A DNA stretch of 38,569 bases. Source: Pseudomonadales bacterium (GTDB taxonomy: Bacteria; Pseudomonadota; Gammaproteobacteria; Pseudomonadales; UBA5518). The position numbers were made by a program, and so were the translations under genes. The stretch covers positions 1 to 38,569 of the forward strand of contig JAJVIG010000026.1 of assembly GCA_022072145.1 (NCBI GenBank), given 5' to 3'. Below the pieces are notes generated by a model. The model was given only the letters and a program-made list of their open reading frames with translations. It was not told where the DNA came from and did no database searches. Positions 1-8,867 of this stretch are shown here, in pieces; position 1 is the first letter of the stretch; each line of letters begins with the position of its first letter.

Positions 1-75
1 ACTCAGAAGTGAAACGCGTCATCGCCGATGGTAGTGTGGGGTCTCCCCATGCGAGAGTAGGTCATCGCCAGGCTC
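1..75 (+). rRNA. rrf: 5S ribosomal RNA, 3' part (5' end outside window)
   Basis: The first 75 bases match the 3' half of bacterial 5S rRNA. The stretch from the ACTCAGAAGTGAAACG block through GGTAGTGTGGGGTCTCCC and the final GCCAGGC is close to the proteobacterial 5S sequence. The 5' part lies before the window, so an rRNA operon ends here. The exact 3' end is estimated from alignment in memory to the E. coli molecule and may be off by one or two bases. A strong terminator follows within ten bases, as expected for the last gene of an rrn operon. Confidence 0.93.
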
Positions 76-82
76 CTACCCC

Positions 83-121
83 GAAGCCCAGCCGGCATCA
101 ACGGCTGGGCTTCGACTTTTT
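83..121 (+). terminator. Intrinsic terminator of the rRNA operon
   Basis: A perfect 12-bp stem (83-94 pairing with 102-113, GAAGCCCAGCCG with its complement) closes a 7-base loop and is followed by a run of five T (117-121). This is a textbook rho-independent terminator placed directly after the 5S rRNA. It separates rRNA transcription from the polysaccharide cluster downstream. Confidence 0.93.
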
Positions 122-169
122 GGGGGTGCAGCCACAGGTCGGAATGCCGGGATTTGCCGGCAATGCGGG

Positions 170-198
170 CGGACAACCGCAGGGTGGCCGGGCACAAT
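170..198 (+). promoter_or_regulatory. Possible promoter of the polysaccharide cluster
   Basis: CGGACA (170-175, 4 of 6 to the -35 consensus) and CACAAT (193-198, 4 of 6 to the -10 consensus) are separated by exactly 17 bases, downstream of the rrn terminator and upstream of the first glycosyltransferase gene. Transcription would then start near 205, which favours translation from the ATG at 241 over the ATG at 205. The match is weak and could be chance. Confidence 0.25.
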
Positions 199-240
199 GA
201 CGGCATGGAAACGGATGCGGAACGATGGATCGTTGCGTCG

Positions 241-1890
241 ATGAGCATTGACTTGCGGACCGTCGCGGTCGATCTCACGCCGGTGTTGCCGGGCGGCGAG
301 AACGGGGGCGCGAAGATCGTGATCCTGGAACTGCTGCGCGCGCTGGCGGTGCTGGCGCCACGGTGCCGGTTCGTGCTGCTGACCCAGGCCGCTTCGCACG
401 CGGAACTAGCGGAACTCGACGCGCCGAACGTGGAGCGGCGCCTGGTGCTCGGGCAGCCGGCGCCGCCCCCGCGGCAGCGGTTGGTGTCGCGGATCGCCCG
501 GCGGGTGCTGCCGTTGCTGCCCGGACGGGTACGGACGATCGTCGCACGGGTCGGTTATCGGCTGCACCGGCCGATGCACGACCGGCCAGCGAGCCGGCTG
601 TTGCGTGACCTCGGGGTGGACGTGCTGTTCTGCCCGTTCACCGCCCCGACCTGCGCGGAACCGGGAATCGCGGTGGTCAGTCTGGTGCACGACCTGCAGT
701 ACCGCACCTACCCGCAATTCTTCACGCCCGACGATGTCGCGCACCGCGATCGCACCTTCGTTGCGGCCTGCCGAGCCGCGACGCTGCTGGTGGCGATCTC
801 CGATTACACGCGCGGAGCGATCCTGCGCCACGGGGACGTCGAGCCGTCGCGGGTGCGCACGATCCATCACCGGCTGGCGCTGCGCGGCCGGGCGCCGGAC
901 TCCGCACGCGGCGCCGCGCTGCTGCAGCGCCTTGGGCTGCGGCGGGAACGGTACTTCGTTTACCCGGCCAATTTCTGGAAGCACAAGAATCACGAGATGC
1001 TGTTCACCGCATTCGCGGTGTCCGCGCAGCGCGGGTTGCCCGCCGACGTGCGTCTGGTGTGCACCGGCGCGCCGGGGCCACGTCAGGAGTTTCTGCAGCG
1101 TGCGGCGGGGGCGATGAACCTCGACGAACGGATCGTGTTCGCCGGCTATCTGCCGGGCGAGGAACTCGCCGCGCTCGTCGGCAACAGCCTCGGCATGGTT
1201 TTTCCTTCGCTGTACGAAGGCTTCGGCCTGCCGGTGCTCGAGGCGATGGCGGCCGGCGTGCCCGTGGCGTGCAGCAACCGCACCGCGTTGCCCGAGATCG
1301 CGGGAGACGCGGCGATCCTTTTCGATCCGCGGCTGGTCGATGAGGTGGCTGCCGCAATGGTCGCGCTGGCGATCGATCCACGGCGGCGGGCGGACCTCGT
1401 GCGTTCGGGCCGCGAGCGGGCCGCGGAATTCTCGGACGTGGGCCGGATGGCGCAGGACTACCTCGATGCGTTCGGCGATGCGCTGCGCGGACGACAGCGA
1501 CGCGATGCGATCGACGGGGTGCATGCCGATGGCTGGGCAGGCAGCAGGGTCGTGATCGAGGCGCTGGACGTCGGGTGTACCCCGGTCGCCGAACTCGATG
1601 TCGAGGCGCCGGGCTGGCTGCCCGTTCGTACCCTGACCCTGGCGATCGAGGGCGGTACCGAGGCTGCGCCACGACGTCTGGAACTGGCTCGCGGGGAGCG
1701 TGCCACGGTGTCGCTTGCGCTCGCGCCGCAACCGGGCCGGCTCGTGATCACGATCACGCCGGTCTATGCGCCTGCCTTGCTCGGCATTTCGGTCGACGAG
1801 CGCGAAATCGCCTTGCGTGTGCATCGTTGCACGCTGCGTTCCGGCGACGGCAGCGGCGACGTCACGCTGATGCCGGAGACCGCCGCGTGA
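241..1890 (+). CDS. GT4-family glycosyltransferase with C-terminal beta-rich extension
   Basis: This is a GT-B fold retaining glycosyltransferase, expected to add a sugar from a nucleotide donor to the growing polysaccharide in the cytoplasm. The start has the VDLTPVLPGGENGG pattern typical of GT4 enzymes. The donor-binding half contains a Y-P-A-N-F-W-K-H-K-N-H block (about residues 240-250), then the E-x7-E signature in SLYEGFGLPVLEAMAAG near residue 323. The catalytic domain ends near residue 420. The last ~120 residues are not part of GT4 and look like a beta-sandwich, with W-L-P-V-R-T-L-T-L and alternating hydrophobic strands. The ATG at 241 was chosen because it begins just before the first beta strand. 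An in-frame ATG at 205 is the alternative, and neither has a clear ribosome-binding site. The stop overlaps the GTG of the next gene. The sugar and linkage cannot be read from the sequence. Confidence 0.88.
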   Translation: MSIDLRTVAVDLTPVLPGGENGGAKIVILELLRALAVLAPRCRFVLLTQAASHAELAELDAPNVERRLVLGQPAPPPRQRLVSRIARRVLPLLPGRVRTIVARVGYRLHRPMHDRPASRLLRDLGVDVLFCPFTAPTCAEPGIAVVSLVHDLQYRTYPQFFTPDDVAHRDRTFVAACRAATLLVAISDYTRGAILRHGDVEPSRVRTIHHRLALRGRAPDSARGAALLQRLGLRRERYFVYPANFWKHKNHEMLFTAFAVSAQRGLPADVRLVCTGAPGPRQEFLQRAAGAMNLDERIVFAGYLPGEELAALVGNSLGMVFPSLYEGFGLPVLEAMAAGVPVACSNRTALPEIAGDAAILFDPRLVDEVAAAMVALAIDPRRRADLVRSGRERAAEFSDVGRMAQDYLDAFGDALRGRQRRDAIDGVHADGWAGSRVVIEALDVGCTPVAELDVEAPGWLPVRTLTLAIEGGTEAAPRRLELARGERATVSLALAPQPGRLVITITPVYAPALLGISVDEREIALRVHRCTLRSGDGSGDVTLMPETAA

Positions 1891-2753
1891 AAGTCAGCGT
1901 CGTCACGCCCTCGTACAACCAGGGTGCATTCATCGGCCGCACGCTGCGCAGCGTGGCGATGCAGGACATCGCCGGGCTTGAGCACCTCGTCTTCGACGGC
2001 GGCAGCACCGATTCGACGCTCGCGGTGCTGGGCAACGCCGAACCCCCGGTGCGCTGGGTGTCGGCGAGGGACCGCGGCCAGACCGACGCGTTGAACCAGG
2101 GGATTCGCGCCAGCGAGGGTGAGATCATCGGCTGGCTGAATTCCGACGATGTGTACTATCCCGGCGCCATCGCGCGCGTCCTCGAGGTGTTCCGTGACCA
2201 CCCCGAGGTGGACGTGGTCTACGGCATGGCCGATCACATCGACGTCGACGACCACGCCTTCGAGGACTATCCGACCACCGACTGGGACTTCGAACTGTTG
2301 AAGGAACGCTGCTTCATCTGCCAGCCGGCGCTGTTCTTCCGTCGCCGCGTGGTCGAACGCCACGGACTGCCCGACGAGCGGCTGCAGTACTGCATGGACT
2401 ACGAGTACTGGCTGCGTCTGGGCAAGGCGGGGGTGCGCTTCCATTACCTGCCGCACAAGCTCGCGGGTTCCCGGCTCTACGCGGACAACAAGACGCTGGG
2501 GGCGCGCGTGGCGGTGCACCGCGAGATCAACGACATGATGCGCCGGATGTTCGGGAAGGTGCCGGATCGCTGGTTGTCCAACTACGCCCACGCGCTGGTC
2601 GATGCGCGCGTGGATCGCGCGCACGCGCCGCGTCGCTACATCGTCTGCCTGATGCTGCACGTCACGCTGGCGGCGCTGCGCTGGAACCGCGGCCTCAGCC
2701 CGTCGCTCGTGCGCCTGCTGCGCGCCTGGGGGATGCATGCATATCGGCTTTGA
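1887..2753 (+). CDS. GT2-family glycosyltransferase
   Basis: A 288-residue inverting GT-A glycosyltransferase. It opens with VSVVTPSYNQG, followed by the FDGGSTD nucleotide-binding motif and the metal-binding N-S-D-D at residues 85-88. The middle has F-I-C-Q-P-A-L-F-F-R-R and a M-D-Y-E-Y-W-L-R-L acceptor-side motif, as in many O-antigen and capsule GT2 enzymes. No membrane segment is evident, so it should act at the cytoplasmic face. The GTG start overlaps the previous stop (GTGA), and an upstream extension of the frame is only a shadow of the preceding gene. Its end overlaps the start of the next gene by 17 bases, which indicates translational coupling. Specificity is unknown. Confidence 0.9.
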   Translation: MKVSVVTPSYNQGAFIGRTLRSVAMQDIAGLEHLVFDGGSTDSTLAVLGNAEPPVRWVSARDRGQTDALNQGIRASEGEIIGWLNSDDVYYPGAIARVLEVFRDHPEVDVVYGMADHIDVDDHAFEDYPTTDWDFELLKERCFICQPALFFRRRVVERHGLPDERLQYCMDYEYWLRLGKAGVRFHYLPHKLAGSRLYADNKTLGARVAVHREINDMMRRMFGKVPDRWLSNYAHALVDARVDRAHAPRRYIVCLMLHVTLAALRWNRGLSPSLVRLLRAWGMHAYRL

Positions 2754-3897
2754 CATCTCGCAGGCGGGCACGGGCAAGGCCGGCTGCGGCTACTATGCGC
2801 ACGCCCTGGCGCGCGCGCTGCTCGAGCTGGCACCGCAACACCACTACGCGCTGTACCCCGGGTTCGGCGATTTCTACTTCGATCCGCACATGCCGTTGCG
2901 CAACCCCTACCCGGGACGCGACGTCCACTACGGACCCCGGCACCTGAGCCGTGATGCAGCGGCGGAGTTCTGGAACACCACCGGACTCGACGAAGCGCTC
3001 GGGCATCCAGACATCGTGCACGCGAACAATTTCTGGTGTCCCACGACGCTGCGCGGTGCGCGCCTGGTCTACACGCTCCACGACCTGGGTTTCGTGACCG
3101 ACGCCGCCTGGAGTACCGAGGAAAACCGCATCGGGTGTTTCGACGGCGTGTTCCGGGCGGCGCTCGCCGCCGACTGGATCGTCGCGGTTTCCGAAGCGTC
3201 GCGCCGGCAGTTTCTCGACTATTTCCCGCATTTCCCGCCCGATCGGGTGCGCGTGATCCACCCGTGTTCGCGCTTCACCGGTGCGCAGATCGCGGGCGAG
3301 CCGCCGCAGGTGTTGCGCGACCGTGCGCAACCCGGACGTTTCTGGCTCAGTGTGGGCACCATCGAGCCGCGCAAGAACCAGATCAGGCTGGCGGAGGCCT
3401 ATGCGCGGTATCTTGCGCAGAGCGGCGCCGACGCGATGCCGTTGGTGCTGGCCGGCGGCACCGGGTGGCGGATGGAGGATTTTTCGGCCCGCCTGCAGGC
3501 GCTCGGTATCGCCGACCGGGTGATCCTGACCGGCTACGTCTCGGATGCCGAGCTGGTGTGGCTGTACCGTCATTGTTACGCTAATTTGTATCCCTCCCTG
3601 TTCGAAGGATTCGGCCTGCCGGTGCTCGAAGGCATGCAGTTCGGCGCGCCCACCCTGAGTTCGGACAGCACCTCGCTGCCCGAGGTCGCGGGGGGTGCCG
3701 CCTGGCTGCTGCCGCCGCACGATGTGGCGTGCTGGAGCGCGGCGCTGTCGCGGCTCGCGGCGGCGCCTCACGAGCGTGAGGCGATGGTCGCACGCTCGCT
3801 GGCGCAGGCGGCGCGCTTCGACTGGCAGCGCAGTGCCGCGGCGTTGCTCGCACTGTACGAGGAAGCCCTGGTCCAGCCACGGAGAGCGGTATGGTGA
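2737..3897 (+). CDS. GT4-family glycosyltransferase (mannosyltransferase-like)
   Basis: A 386-residue GT-B enzyme. The N-terminus carries a glycine-rich acceptor-side segment (F-D-I-S-Q-A-G-T-G-K-A-G-C-G-Y-Y). The donor domain begins at S-V-G-T-I-E-P-R-K-N-Q (about residue 207), a motif very common in mannosyl- and rhamnosyltransferases of O-antigen loci. The E-x7-E signature lies in SLFEGFGLPVLEGM near residue 287. GDP-sugar genes immediately downstream make a GDP-mannose or GDP-deoxyhexose donor plausible, but this is inference. The ATG start overlaps the upstream GT2 gene, and the 3' end overlaps the next gene by 7 bases. Confidence 0.9.
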   Translation: MHIGFDISQAGTGKAGCGYYAHALARALLELAPQHHYALYPGFGDFYFDPHMPLRNPYPGRDVHYGPRHLSRDAAAEFWNTTGLDEALGHPDIVHANNFWCPTTLRGARLVYTLHDLGFVTDAAWSTEENRIGCFDGVFRAALAADWIVAVSEASRRQFLDYFPHFPPDRVRVIHPCSRFTGAQIAGEPPQVLRDRAQPGRFWLSVGTIEPRKNQIRLAEAYARYLAQSGADAMPLVLAGGTGWRMEDFSARLQALGIADRVILTGYVSDAELVWLYRHCYANLYPSLFEGFGLPVLEGMQFGAPTLSSDSTSLPEVAGGAAWLLPPHDVACWSAALSRLAAAPHEREAMVARSLAQAARFDWQRSAAALLALYEEALVQPRRAVW

Positions 3898-4919
3898 AGC
3901 GGGCACTGATCACCGGCATCACGGGGCAGGATGGCTCCTACCTCGCGGAACATCTGCTCGAGCGCGGATACACGGTCTTCGGTATGACGCGGCGCGAGAG
4001 CTGGTTCCGGCACCACAACGCCAGTCATCTGGCCGGACGCATCGAGGTGCTGTTCGGCGACATGACCGAAGGCGTGGACATCGCCGCCGCCGTGCAGGAT
4101 GCGCGTCCCGACGAGATCTACAACCTGGCTTCGCAGTCGCGCCCCGGCGAATCGTGGGCGCGGGCACCCGAGACGCTGCTGATCAACGGACTGGCGGCGA
4201 TCCGCCTGTTCGAGGCGGTGCGGCACGCCTGCCCCGCCGCGCGCGTCTATCACGCCTCATCCTCGGAGATGTTCGGCCTGGCGGAGCAGGTGCCGCAGAA
4301 CGAGCGCACGCCGTTCAACCCGCAGAATCCCTACGCGGCCGCGAAGGTCTACGCGCACCAGATGGCGCGGATCTACCGCGAGAGCTACGGCCTGTTCATC
4401 GCCACCGGCATCCTGTTCAATCACGAGAGCGAGCGCCGGCCGCTGCATTTCGTGACCCAGAAGATCGCCTGCGGCGCCGCCTGCGCGGCACTGGGGATCG
4501 TGGAGTCGCCGGACCTGAACGAGCGCGGCCGGCCGCTGGTCGAGCACGGCAAGCTCGCGCTCGGCAACCTCTCGGTCGCGCGCGACTGGGGCCACGCCCG
4601 CGATTTCGTGCGTGCGATGTGGTTGATCCTGCAGCAGCCGCGCGCGGAGGATTTCGTGGTAGGTACCGGCGTGGTGCACACGCTCGCCGATCTGTGCCGG
4701 GTCGCGTACGCGCACGTGGGATGTGACTGGCACGCGCACGTGGTCAGCGATCCGGCGCTGGTCCGCCCGCTCGAAACCGGCCGCACCGTTGCCGACCCGC
4801 GGCGCGCGCGCGAACAACTCGGCTGGGTTCCCGCGATCGATTTCGAGACCATGGTGCGGGGTATGGTCGATGCGCAGGTCGCGAGACTGCGCAGCGCGCC
4901 GGCAACGCACCCGGACTGA
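3891..4919 (+). CDS. Gmd-like NAD(P)-dependent sugar-nucleotide dehydratase/epimerase
   Basis: A 342-residue extended short-chain dehydrogenase closely related to GDP-mannose 4,6-dehydratase and sitting just before a second, canonical gmd. The dinucleotide-binding G-I-T-G-Q-D-G is at residues 9-15, the active-site S-S-S-E at 123-126, and the catalytic Tyr148 and Lys152 in Y-A-A-A-K. The Glu that distinguishes the dehydratase from the related reductase is kept, so dehydratase activity is possible. It departs from Gmd in the segment after residue 200 (an L-N-E-R-G-R-P-L-V-E-H-G stretch) and in a divergent C-terminal substrate pocket. It could be a second dehydratase with altered specificity, a 4-reductase giving GDP-rhamnose, or a C-3/C-5 modifying epimerase. 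The exact reaction is not assigned. Confidence 0.85.
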   Translation: MVKRALITGITGQDGSYLAEHLLERGYTVFGMTRRESWFRHHNASHLAGRIEVLFGDMTEGVDIAAAVQDARPDEIYNLASQSRPGESWARAPETLLINGLAAIRLFEAVRHACPAARVYHASSSEMFGLAEQVPQNERTPFNPQNPYAAAKVYAHQMARIYRESYGLFIATGILFNHESERRPLHFVTQKIACGAACAALGIVESPDLNERGRPLVEHGKLALGNLSVARDWGHARDFVRAMWLILQQPRAEDFVVGTGVVHTLADLCRVAYAHVGCDWHAHVVSDPALVRPLETGRTVADPRRAREQLGWVPAIDFETMVRGMVDAQVARLRSAPATHPD

Positions 4920-4940
4920 TTTCAGGAGAGTCAGCGAACG

Positions 4941-6023
4941 ATGAAGAAGGCACTGATCACGGGAATCACCGGTCAGGACGGCGCATACCTCGCCGAACTG
5001 CTGCTGGAGAAGGGCTACGAGGTGCACGGCATCAAGCGTCGCGCCTCGTTGCTGAATACCGACCGCATCGACCATCTGTACCAGGACCCGCACGTCGAGC
5101 ACCGGCGGATGTTCCTGCACTACGGCGACCTCACGGATTCGACCAACCTGATCCGCGTGATCCAGCAGGTACAGCCCGACGAGATCTACAATCTGGGCGC
5201 GATGAGCCACGTGGCGGTGAGCTTCGAGGTGCCCGAGTACACCGCCAACGCCGATGCGCTCGGCGCCTTGCGCATCCTCGAGGCGATCCGGCTGCTCGGG
5301 CTGGAGCGCAAGACGCGCTTCTACCAGGCCTCGAGCTCGGAGCTCTACGGGCTGGTGCAGCAGGTGCCGCAGAGCGAGACCACGCCCTTCTATCCGCGCA
5401 GCCCGTACGCGGTCGCCAAGCTCTACGCCTACTGGATCACGGTGAACTACCGTGAGGCCTACGGCATGTATGCCTGCAACGGCATCCTGTTCAACCACGA
5501 GTCGCCGATCCGTGGCGAGACCTTCGTGACCCGCAAGATCACGCGCGCGCTGGCGCGCATCAAGCTCGGACTGCAGGAGTGCCTGTACCTGGGCAACCTC
5601 GATGCGCTGCGCGACTGGGGACATGCGCGCGACTACGTCGAGATGCAGTGGTTGATGCTGCAGCAGGAGACGCCCGAGGACTACGTGATCGCCACCGGCG
5701 AGCAGCACAGTGTGCGCGAGTTCGTGGTGGCCGCCGCTGCCGAGCTGGGGATGCAGATCGACTGGAGCGGCAGCGGCATCGACGAAACGGGGATCGACCG
5801 CCACGGGCAGGTCATCGTGCGCGTGGATCCGCGTTATTTCCGCCCCACCGAGGTCGACACGCTGCTCGGTGACTGCAGCAAGGCGCGGCGCAACCTCGGC
5901 TGGACGCCGCGCACCGGCTTCGCCGAGCTGGTGGCCGAGATGGTGCGCGAGGACCTCAAGAGTGCCGAGCGCGACGAACTGGTCAAACGACACGGATTCC
6001 CCGCCTATGACTACCACGAATGA
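4941..6023 (+). CDS. gmd: GDP-mannose 4,6-dehydratase
   Basis: This enzyme converts GDP-D-mannose to GDP-4-keto-6-deoxy-D-mannose, the precursor of GDP-L-fucose and GDP-D-rhamnose, in the cytoplasm with bound NADP. The 360-residue protein has the family's usual length. G-I-T-G-Q-D-G lies at residues 9-15. S-S-S-E ends at Glu134, and Tyr156 and Lys160 sit exactly where the catalytic residues of E. coli Gmd are; the Thr of the E. coli site (132) is Ser here. The [10 protein letters not shown] block for NADP phosphate binding and the [11 protein letters not shown] substrate motif are both present. An AGGAG (4925-4929) precedes the ATG. The next gene, fcl, overlaps by 17 bases, so dehydratase and synthase are co-translated. 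Confidence 0.97.
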   Translation: MKKALITGITGQDGAYLAELLLEKGYEVHGIKRRASLLNTDRIDHLYQDPHVEHRRMFLHYGDLTDSTNLIRVIQQVQPDEIYNLGAMSHVAVSFEVPEYTANADALGALRILEAIRLLGLERKTRFYQASSSELYGLVQQVPQSETTPFYPRSPYAVAKLYAYWITVNYREAYGMYACNGILFNHESPIRGETFVTRKITRALARIKLGLQECLYLGNLDALRDWGHARDYVEMQWLMLQQETPEDYVIATGEQHSVREFVVAAAAELGMQIDWSGSGIDETGIDRHGQVIVRVDPRYFRPTEVDTLLGDCSKARRNLGWTPRTGFAELVAEMVREDLKSAERDELVKRHGFPAYDYHE

Positions 6024-6954
6024 CACACGCGACCGGCCGCGACGCATTTTCGTCGCCGGCCACCGGGGCATGGTCGGTTCGGCGATCGTGCGGCGACTGC
6101 GCGCCGGGGGCTACCCGGAGCCGATCGTGCGCACCCGTGACGAACTCGACCTGCTGGACCAGGCGGCGGTGGGACGCTTCTTCGACGAGCAGCGGCCCGA
6201 CTACGTGTTCGTCGCGGCGGCGCGGGTCGGCGGCATCCACGCGAACAACACCTGGCGCGCCGAGTTCATCTACCAGAACCTGACGATTGCGAGCAACGTG
6301 ATCCACGCCGCGTGGCGCGCCGGCGTCGAGCGCTTGCTGTTCCTCGGTTCGAGTTGCATCTATCCGCGCGACTGTGCGCAGCCGATCCGCGAGGAGTACC
6401 TGCTGAGCGGGCCGCTGGAGCCGACCAACGAACCGTACGCGATCGCCAAGATCGCCGGCATCAAGCTCTGCGAGAGTTACAACCGCCAGTACGGCACGCG
6501 CTACGTGTCGGTGATGCCGACCAACCTGTACGGGCCGAACGACAACTACGACCTCGCGACCAGCCACGTGCTGCCGGCGCTGATCCGCAAGGCGCACGAG
6601 GCGAAGCTGCGCGGCGACGGGGAACTCGTGGTGTGGGGAACGGGAACGCCGCTGCGCGAGTTCCTGTATGTCGACGATCTCGCCGATGCCTGCGTGTTCC
6701 TGATGGAGCAGGGGGTGGCGGAGGGGTTGTTCAACGTCGGCGTCGGCAGCGATGTCAGTATCCGCGACCTGGCCGCGACGGTGATGGACGTGGTGGGCTT
6801 CCGCGGGAGCATCGTCTTCGATGCAGGCAAGCCCGACGGCACCCCGCGCAAGCTGCTCGACGTGGGGCGCCTGGGCGCGCTCGGCTGGAGCGCGCGCACG
6901 GGGCTGCGCGAGGGCATCGCGGCGGCGTACCGGGACTTCCTCGAACGCGCGTGA
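6007..6954 (+). CDS. fcl: GDP-L-fucose synthase
   Basis: A bifunctional 3,5-epimerase/4-reductase that turns the Gmd product into GDP-L-fucose with NADPH. The 315-residue protein has G-H-R-G-M-V-G (residues 18-24), the L-G-S-S-C-I-Y-P active-site loop with its conserved Ser and Cys, and the Y-x3-K pair at Tyr144/Lys148. [11 protein letters not shown] follows. The start is the ATG inside the end of gmd; the reading frame extends further upstream only as a shadow. Together with gmd this gives a complete GDP-fucose route from GDP-mannose, so L-fucose (or a derivative) is a likely residue of the exported glycan. GDP-mannose supply genes are not in the window. Confidence 0.96.
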   Translation: MTTTNDTRDRPRRIFVAGHRGMVGSAIVRRLRAGGYPEPIVRTRDELDLLDQAAVGRFFDEQRPDYVFVAAARVGGIHANNTWRAEFIYQNLTIASNVIHAAWRAGVERLLFLGSSCIYPRDCAQPIREEYLLSGPLEPTNEPYAIAKIAGIKLCESYNRQYGTRYVSVMPTNLYGPNDNYDLATSHVLPALIRKAHEAKLRGDGELVVWGTGTPLREFLYVDDLADACVFLMEQGVAEGLFNVGVGSDVSIRDLAATVMDVVGFRGSIVFDAGKPDGTPRKLLDVGRLGALGWSARTGLREGIAAAYRDFLERA

Positions 6955-7709
6955 TGAACGGGACGCACCCGCCAGCGGTCACCGTCGCGGTGCCCTCGTT
7001 CGAGCAGGGGCGCTTCCTCGCCGCAGCCCTCGAGTCGGTGTTCGCGCAGGATCTGCCGCTCGAGGTCTTCGTCGCCGACGGCGGCTCGCGCGACGGTTCG
7101 CTCGCGGTGATCGAGCGCTTCGCGCCGCGGCTCGCCGGCTGGCGCAGTCACCCCGACCGTGGCCAGGCGGCGGCGATCAACGAGTGCATCGCGCGCGGCA
7201 CGGCGCCGCTCGTGTGCTGGCTGAACAGCGACGACATGCTGCTGCCGGGAGCACTGGAGCGGCTGCTGCGCGAGCTCGCGGCGGCGCCGGATGCTCCGAT
7301 GGCCTACGGACGCGCCTTCGATCTGGACGACGCGAGCGGCCGGCAGGCGCCGGTGTGGGTCGAGCATTTCGACCCGCGCCGGCTCGCGCTGCGCTGCATC
7401 GTGTCGCAGCCCGCCACGCTGATCCGTCGCAGCGCCTGGGAGCGCGTCGGCGGTCTGGACGAGTCGCTGCAGATGGCGCTCGACTACGATCTGTGGTGGC
7501 GCCTGTACCGTGCGTGCGGCGCGCCGCTGTTCGTCGATGCACCGCTGGCGGTCAACCGCGTGCACGCGCACACCAAGACCCGCCGTTACCGCGCACGCCA
7601 TTACCGCGAGGCGATCGCGGTGGTGCGCCGGCACAACGGCGGACACGTGCCGCTCAAGTGGTGGCTGTACCAGCCGTATGCGGTCTGGTTCAAGGCGCTC
7701 GCCGGATGA
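6954..7709 (+). CDS. GT2-family glycosyltransferase
   Basis: A 251-residue inverting glycosyltransferase. It starts V-T-V-A-V-P-S-F-E-Q-G-R-F-L, then V-A-D-G-G-S-R-D-G-S and the metal-binding N-S-D-D at residues 91-94. S-Q-P-A-T-L-I-R-R and L-D-Y-D-L-W-W-R-L follow, the same plan as the GT2 at 1887. The two are paralogous in layout but clearly diverged. The ATG overlaps the fcl stop by one base, and the 3' end overlaps the next gene by 4 bases. It should act on the cytoplasmic side using a nucleotide sugar, possibly GDP-fucose given its neighbour; that is a guess. Confidence 0.9.
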   Translation: MNGTHPPAVTVAVPSFEQGRFLAAALESVFAQDLPLEVFVADGGSRDGSLAVIERFAPRLAGWRSHPDRGQAAAINECIARGTAPLVCWLNSDDMLLPGALERLLRELAAAPDAPMAYGRAFDLDDASGRQAPVWVEHFDPRRLALRCIVSQPATLIRRSAWERVGGLDESLQMALDYDLWWRLYRACGAPLFVDAPLAVNRVHAHTKTRRYRARHYREAIAVVRRHNGGHVPLKWWLYQPYAVWFKALAG

Positions 7710-8863
7710 GGCCGTTGCGGGTCCTGCACGTCTACCGCACCTTCTTCCCCGATACCCAGGGCGGGCTCGAGGAGGTGGTGCGCACGCTGGCCTCGCACAC
7801 CCGGGGCGAGGGCTTCGAGGTGGTCGTGCTGTACCCGTCGAAGCGGGTCGCACGCAGCGAGCGGACCGTGGTCGACGGCGTGCAGGTCTGCCGCGTCCCG
7901 GAACTGTGCGAGATCGCCTCGTGCAATATCTTCGTGCGCGGGCTGGGGGCGTTCCGCCACCTGGCCGCGTGGGCGGACGTGATCCACTACCACTTCCCGT
8001 GGCCGTTCGCCGATCTGCTGCACCTCGCGATCGCGCAGCGCCTCGGCAAGCGCGTGGTGCTGACCTGGCACTCCGACGTGGTGCGCCAGAAGTTCCTGGG
8101 CAGACTGTATGCGCCGCTGATGCGACGCTTCCTGCGCTGCGTGGACCTGATCGTCGCGACCTCGGAGAACTACCGCCGCAGCAGCGCGGAACTCGCGCGT
8201 GCGCCGGTCCCGGTGCGCGTGATCCCGATCGGCATCGATCGCGCGCACCTCCCCTTGCCCTCGCCACGCCGGCTCGCGGACTGGCGCGCACGGGTAGGCG
8301 AGGGGTTCTTCTTCTTCGTCGGCGTACTGCGCTACTACAAGGGGCTCGACGTGCTGCTGCGAGCGGTCGCGGGTACCTCGCTGCGGGTGGTGATCGCGGG
8401 TGACGGGCCCGAGGGTGCGCGCCTGCGCGCACTCGCCGCCGATCCGGCGCTGTCGAACGTGGTGTTCACCGGACGCGTCGACGACGCCGACAAGTGCGCG
8501 CTGTTCACGCTGAGCCGCGCCTTCGTGCTGCCGTCGAACCAGCGCTCGGAGGCCTACGGCGTGGCGCTGCTCGAGGCGATGCATTTCGCGCGCGCGCTGG
8601 TCACCACCGAGATCGGCACCGGCACCGGCTTCGTCAACGTTGCCGGCGAGACCGGCCTCGCGGTGCCGCCCGACGACCCGCAGGCGCTGCGTGCGGCGCT
8701 GCAGTCGCTGGCCGGCGACGCCGCGCTCTGCGAGCGCCTCGGCCGGGCCGCGTACCGGCGCGTGACCACGGTACTCGACGCCGATCGCATGGGCGAGGCG
8801 TACCGGGCCGTCTACCGGGAATTGTGCGCACTGCCGCACGGCGCGGTGCCGCGCGATGCCTGA
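7706..8863 (+). CDS. GT4-family glycosyltransferase
   Basis: A 385-residue GT-B retaining enzyme. The N-terminal Rossmann half starts L-R-V-L-H-V-Y-R-T-F-F-P with the D-T-Q-G-G-L-E-E acceptor loop. An L-T-W-H-S-D motif follows. The C-terminal half has V-G-V-L-R-Y-Y-K-G-L-D, V-I-A-G-D-G-P-E-G and the catalytic E-x7-E in S-E-A-Y-G-V-A-L-L-E-A-M. The resemblance is to O-antigen mannosyltransferases of the WbaZ/WbdB kind, but donor and linkage are unproven. The ATG overlaps the preceding stop (ATGA). It ends 39 bases before the transporter gene, one of the few real gaps in the cluster. Confidence 0.9.
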   Translation: MRPLRVLHVYRTFFPDTQGGLEEVVRTLASHTRGEGFEVVVLYPSKRVARSERTVVDGVQVCRVPELCEIASCNIFVRGLGAFRHLAAWADVIHYHFPWPFADLLHLAIAQRLGKRVVLTWHSDVVRQKFLGRLYAPLMRRFLRCVDLIVATSENYRRSSAELARAPVPVRVIPIGIDRAHLPLPSPRRLADWRARVGEGFFFFVGVLRYYKGLDVLLRAVAGTSLRVVIAGDGPEGARLRALAADPALSNVVFTGRVDDADKCALFTLSRAFVLPSNQRSEAYGVALLEAMHFARALVTTEIGTGTGFVNVAGETGLAVPPDDPQALRAALQSLAGDAALCERLGRAAYRRVTTVLDADRMGEAYRAVYRELCALPHGAVPRDA

Positions 8864-8867
8864 CCGC

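Noticed and set aside
3891..4919. Confident naming of the Gmd-like gene as rmd
   Set aside because: The conserved Glu of the dehydratase active site is present and there is no diagnostic reductase signature, so the name is left open.
4257..6071. A 604-residue minus-strand ORF opposite gmd genes
   Set aside because: It mirrors the conserved coding strand of two paralogous dehydratases and has no recognisable fold.
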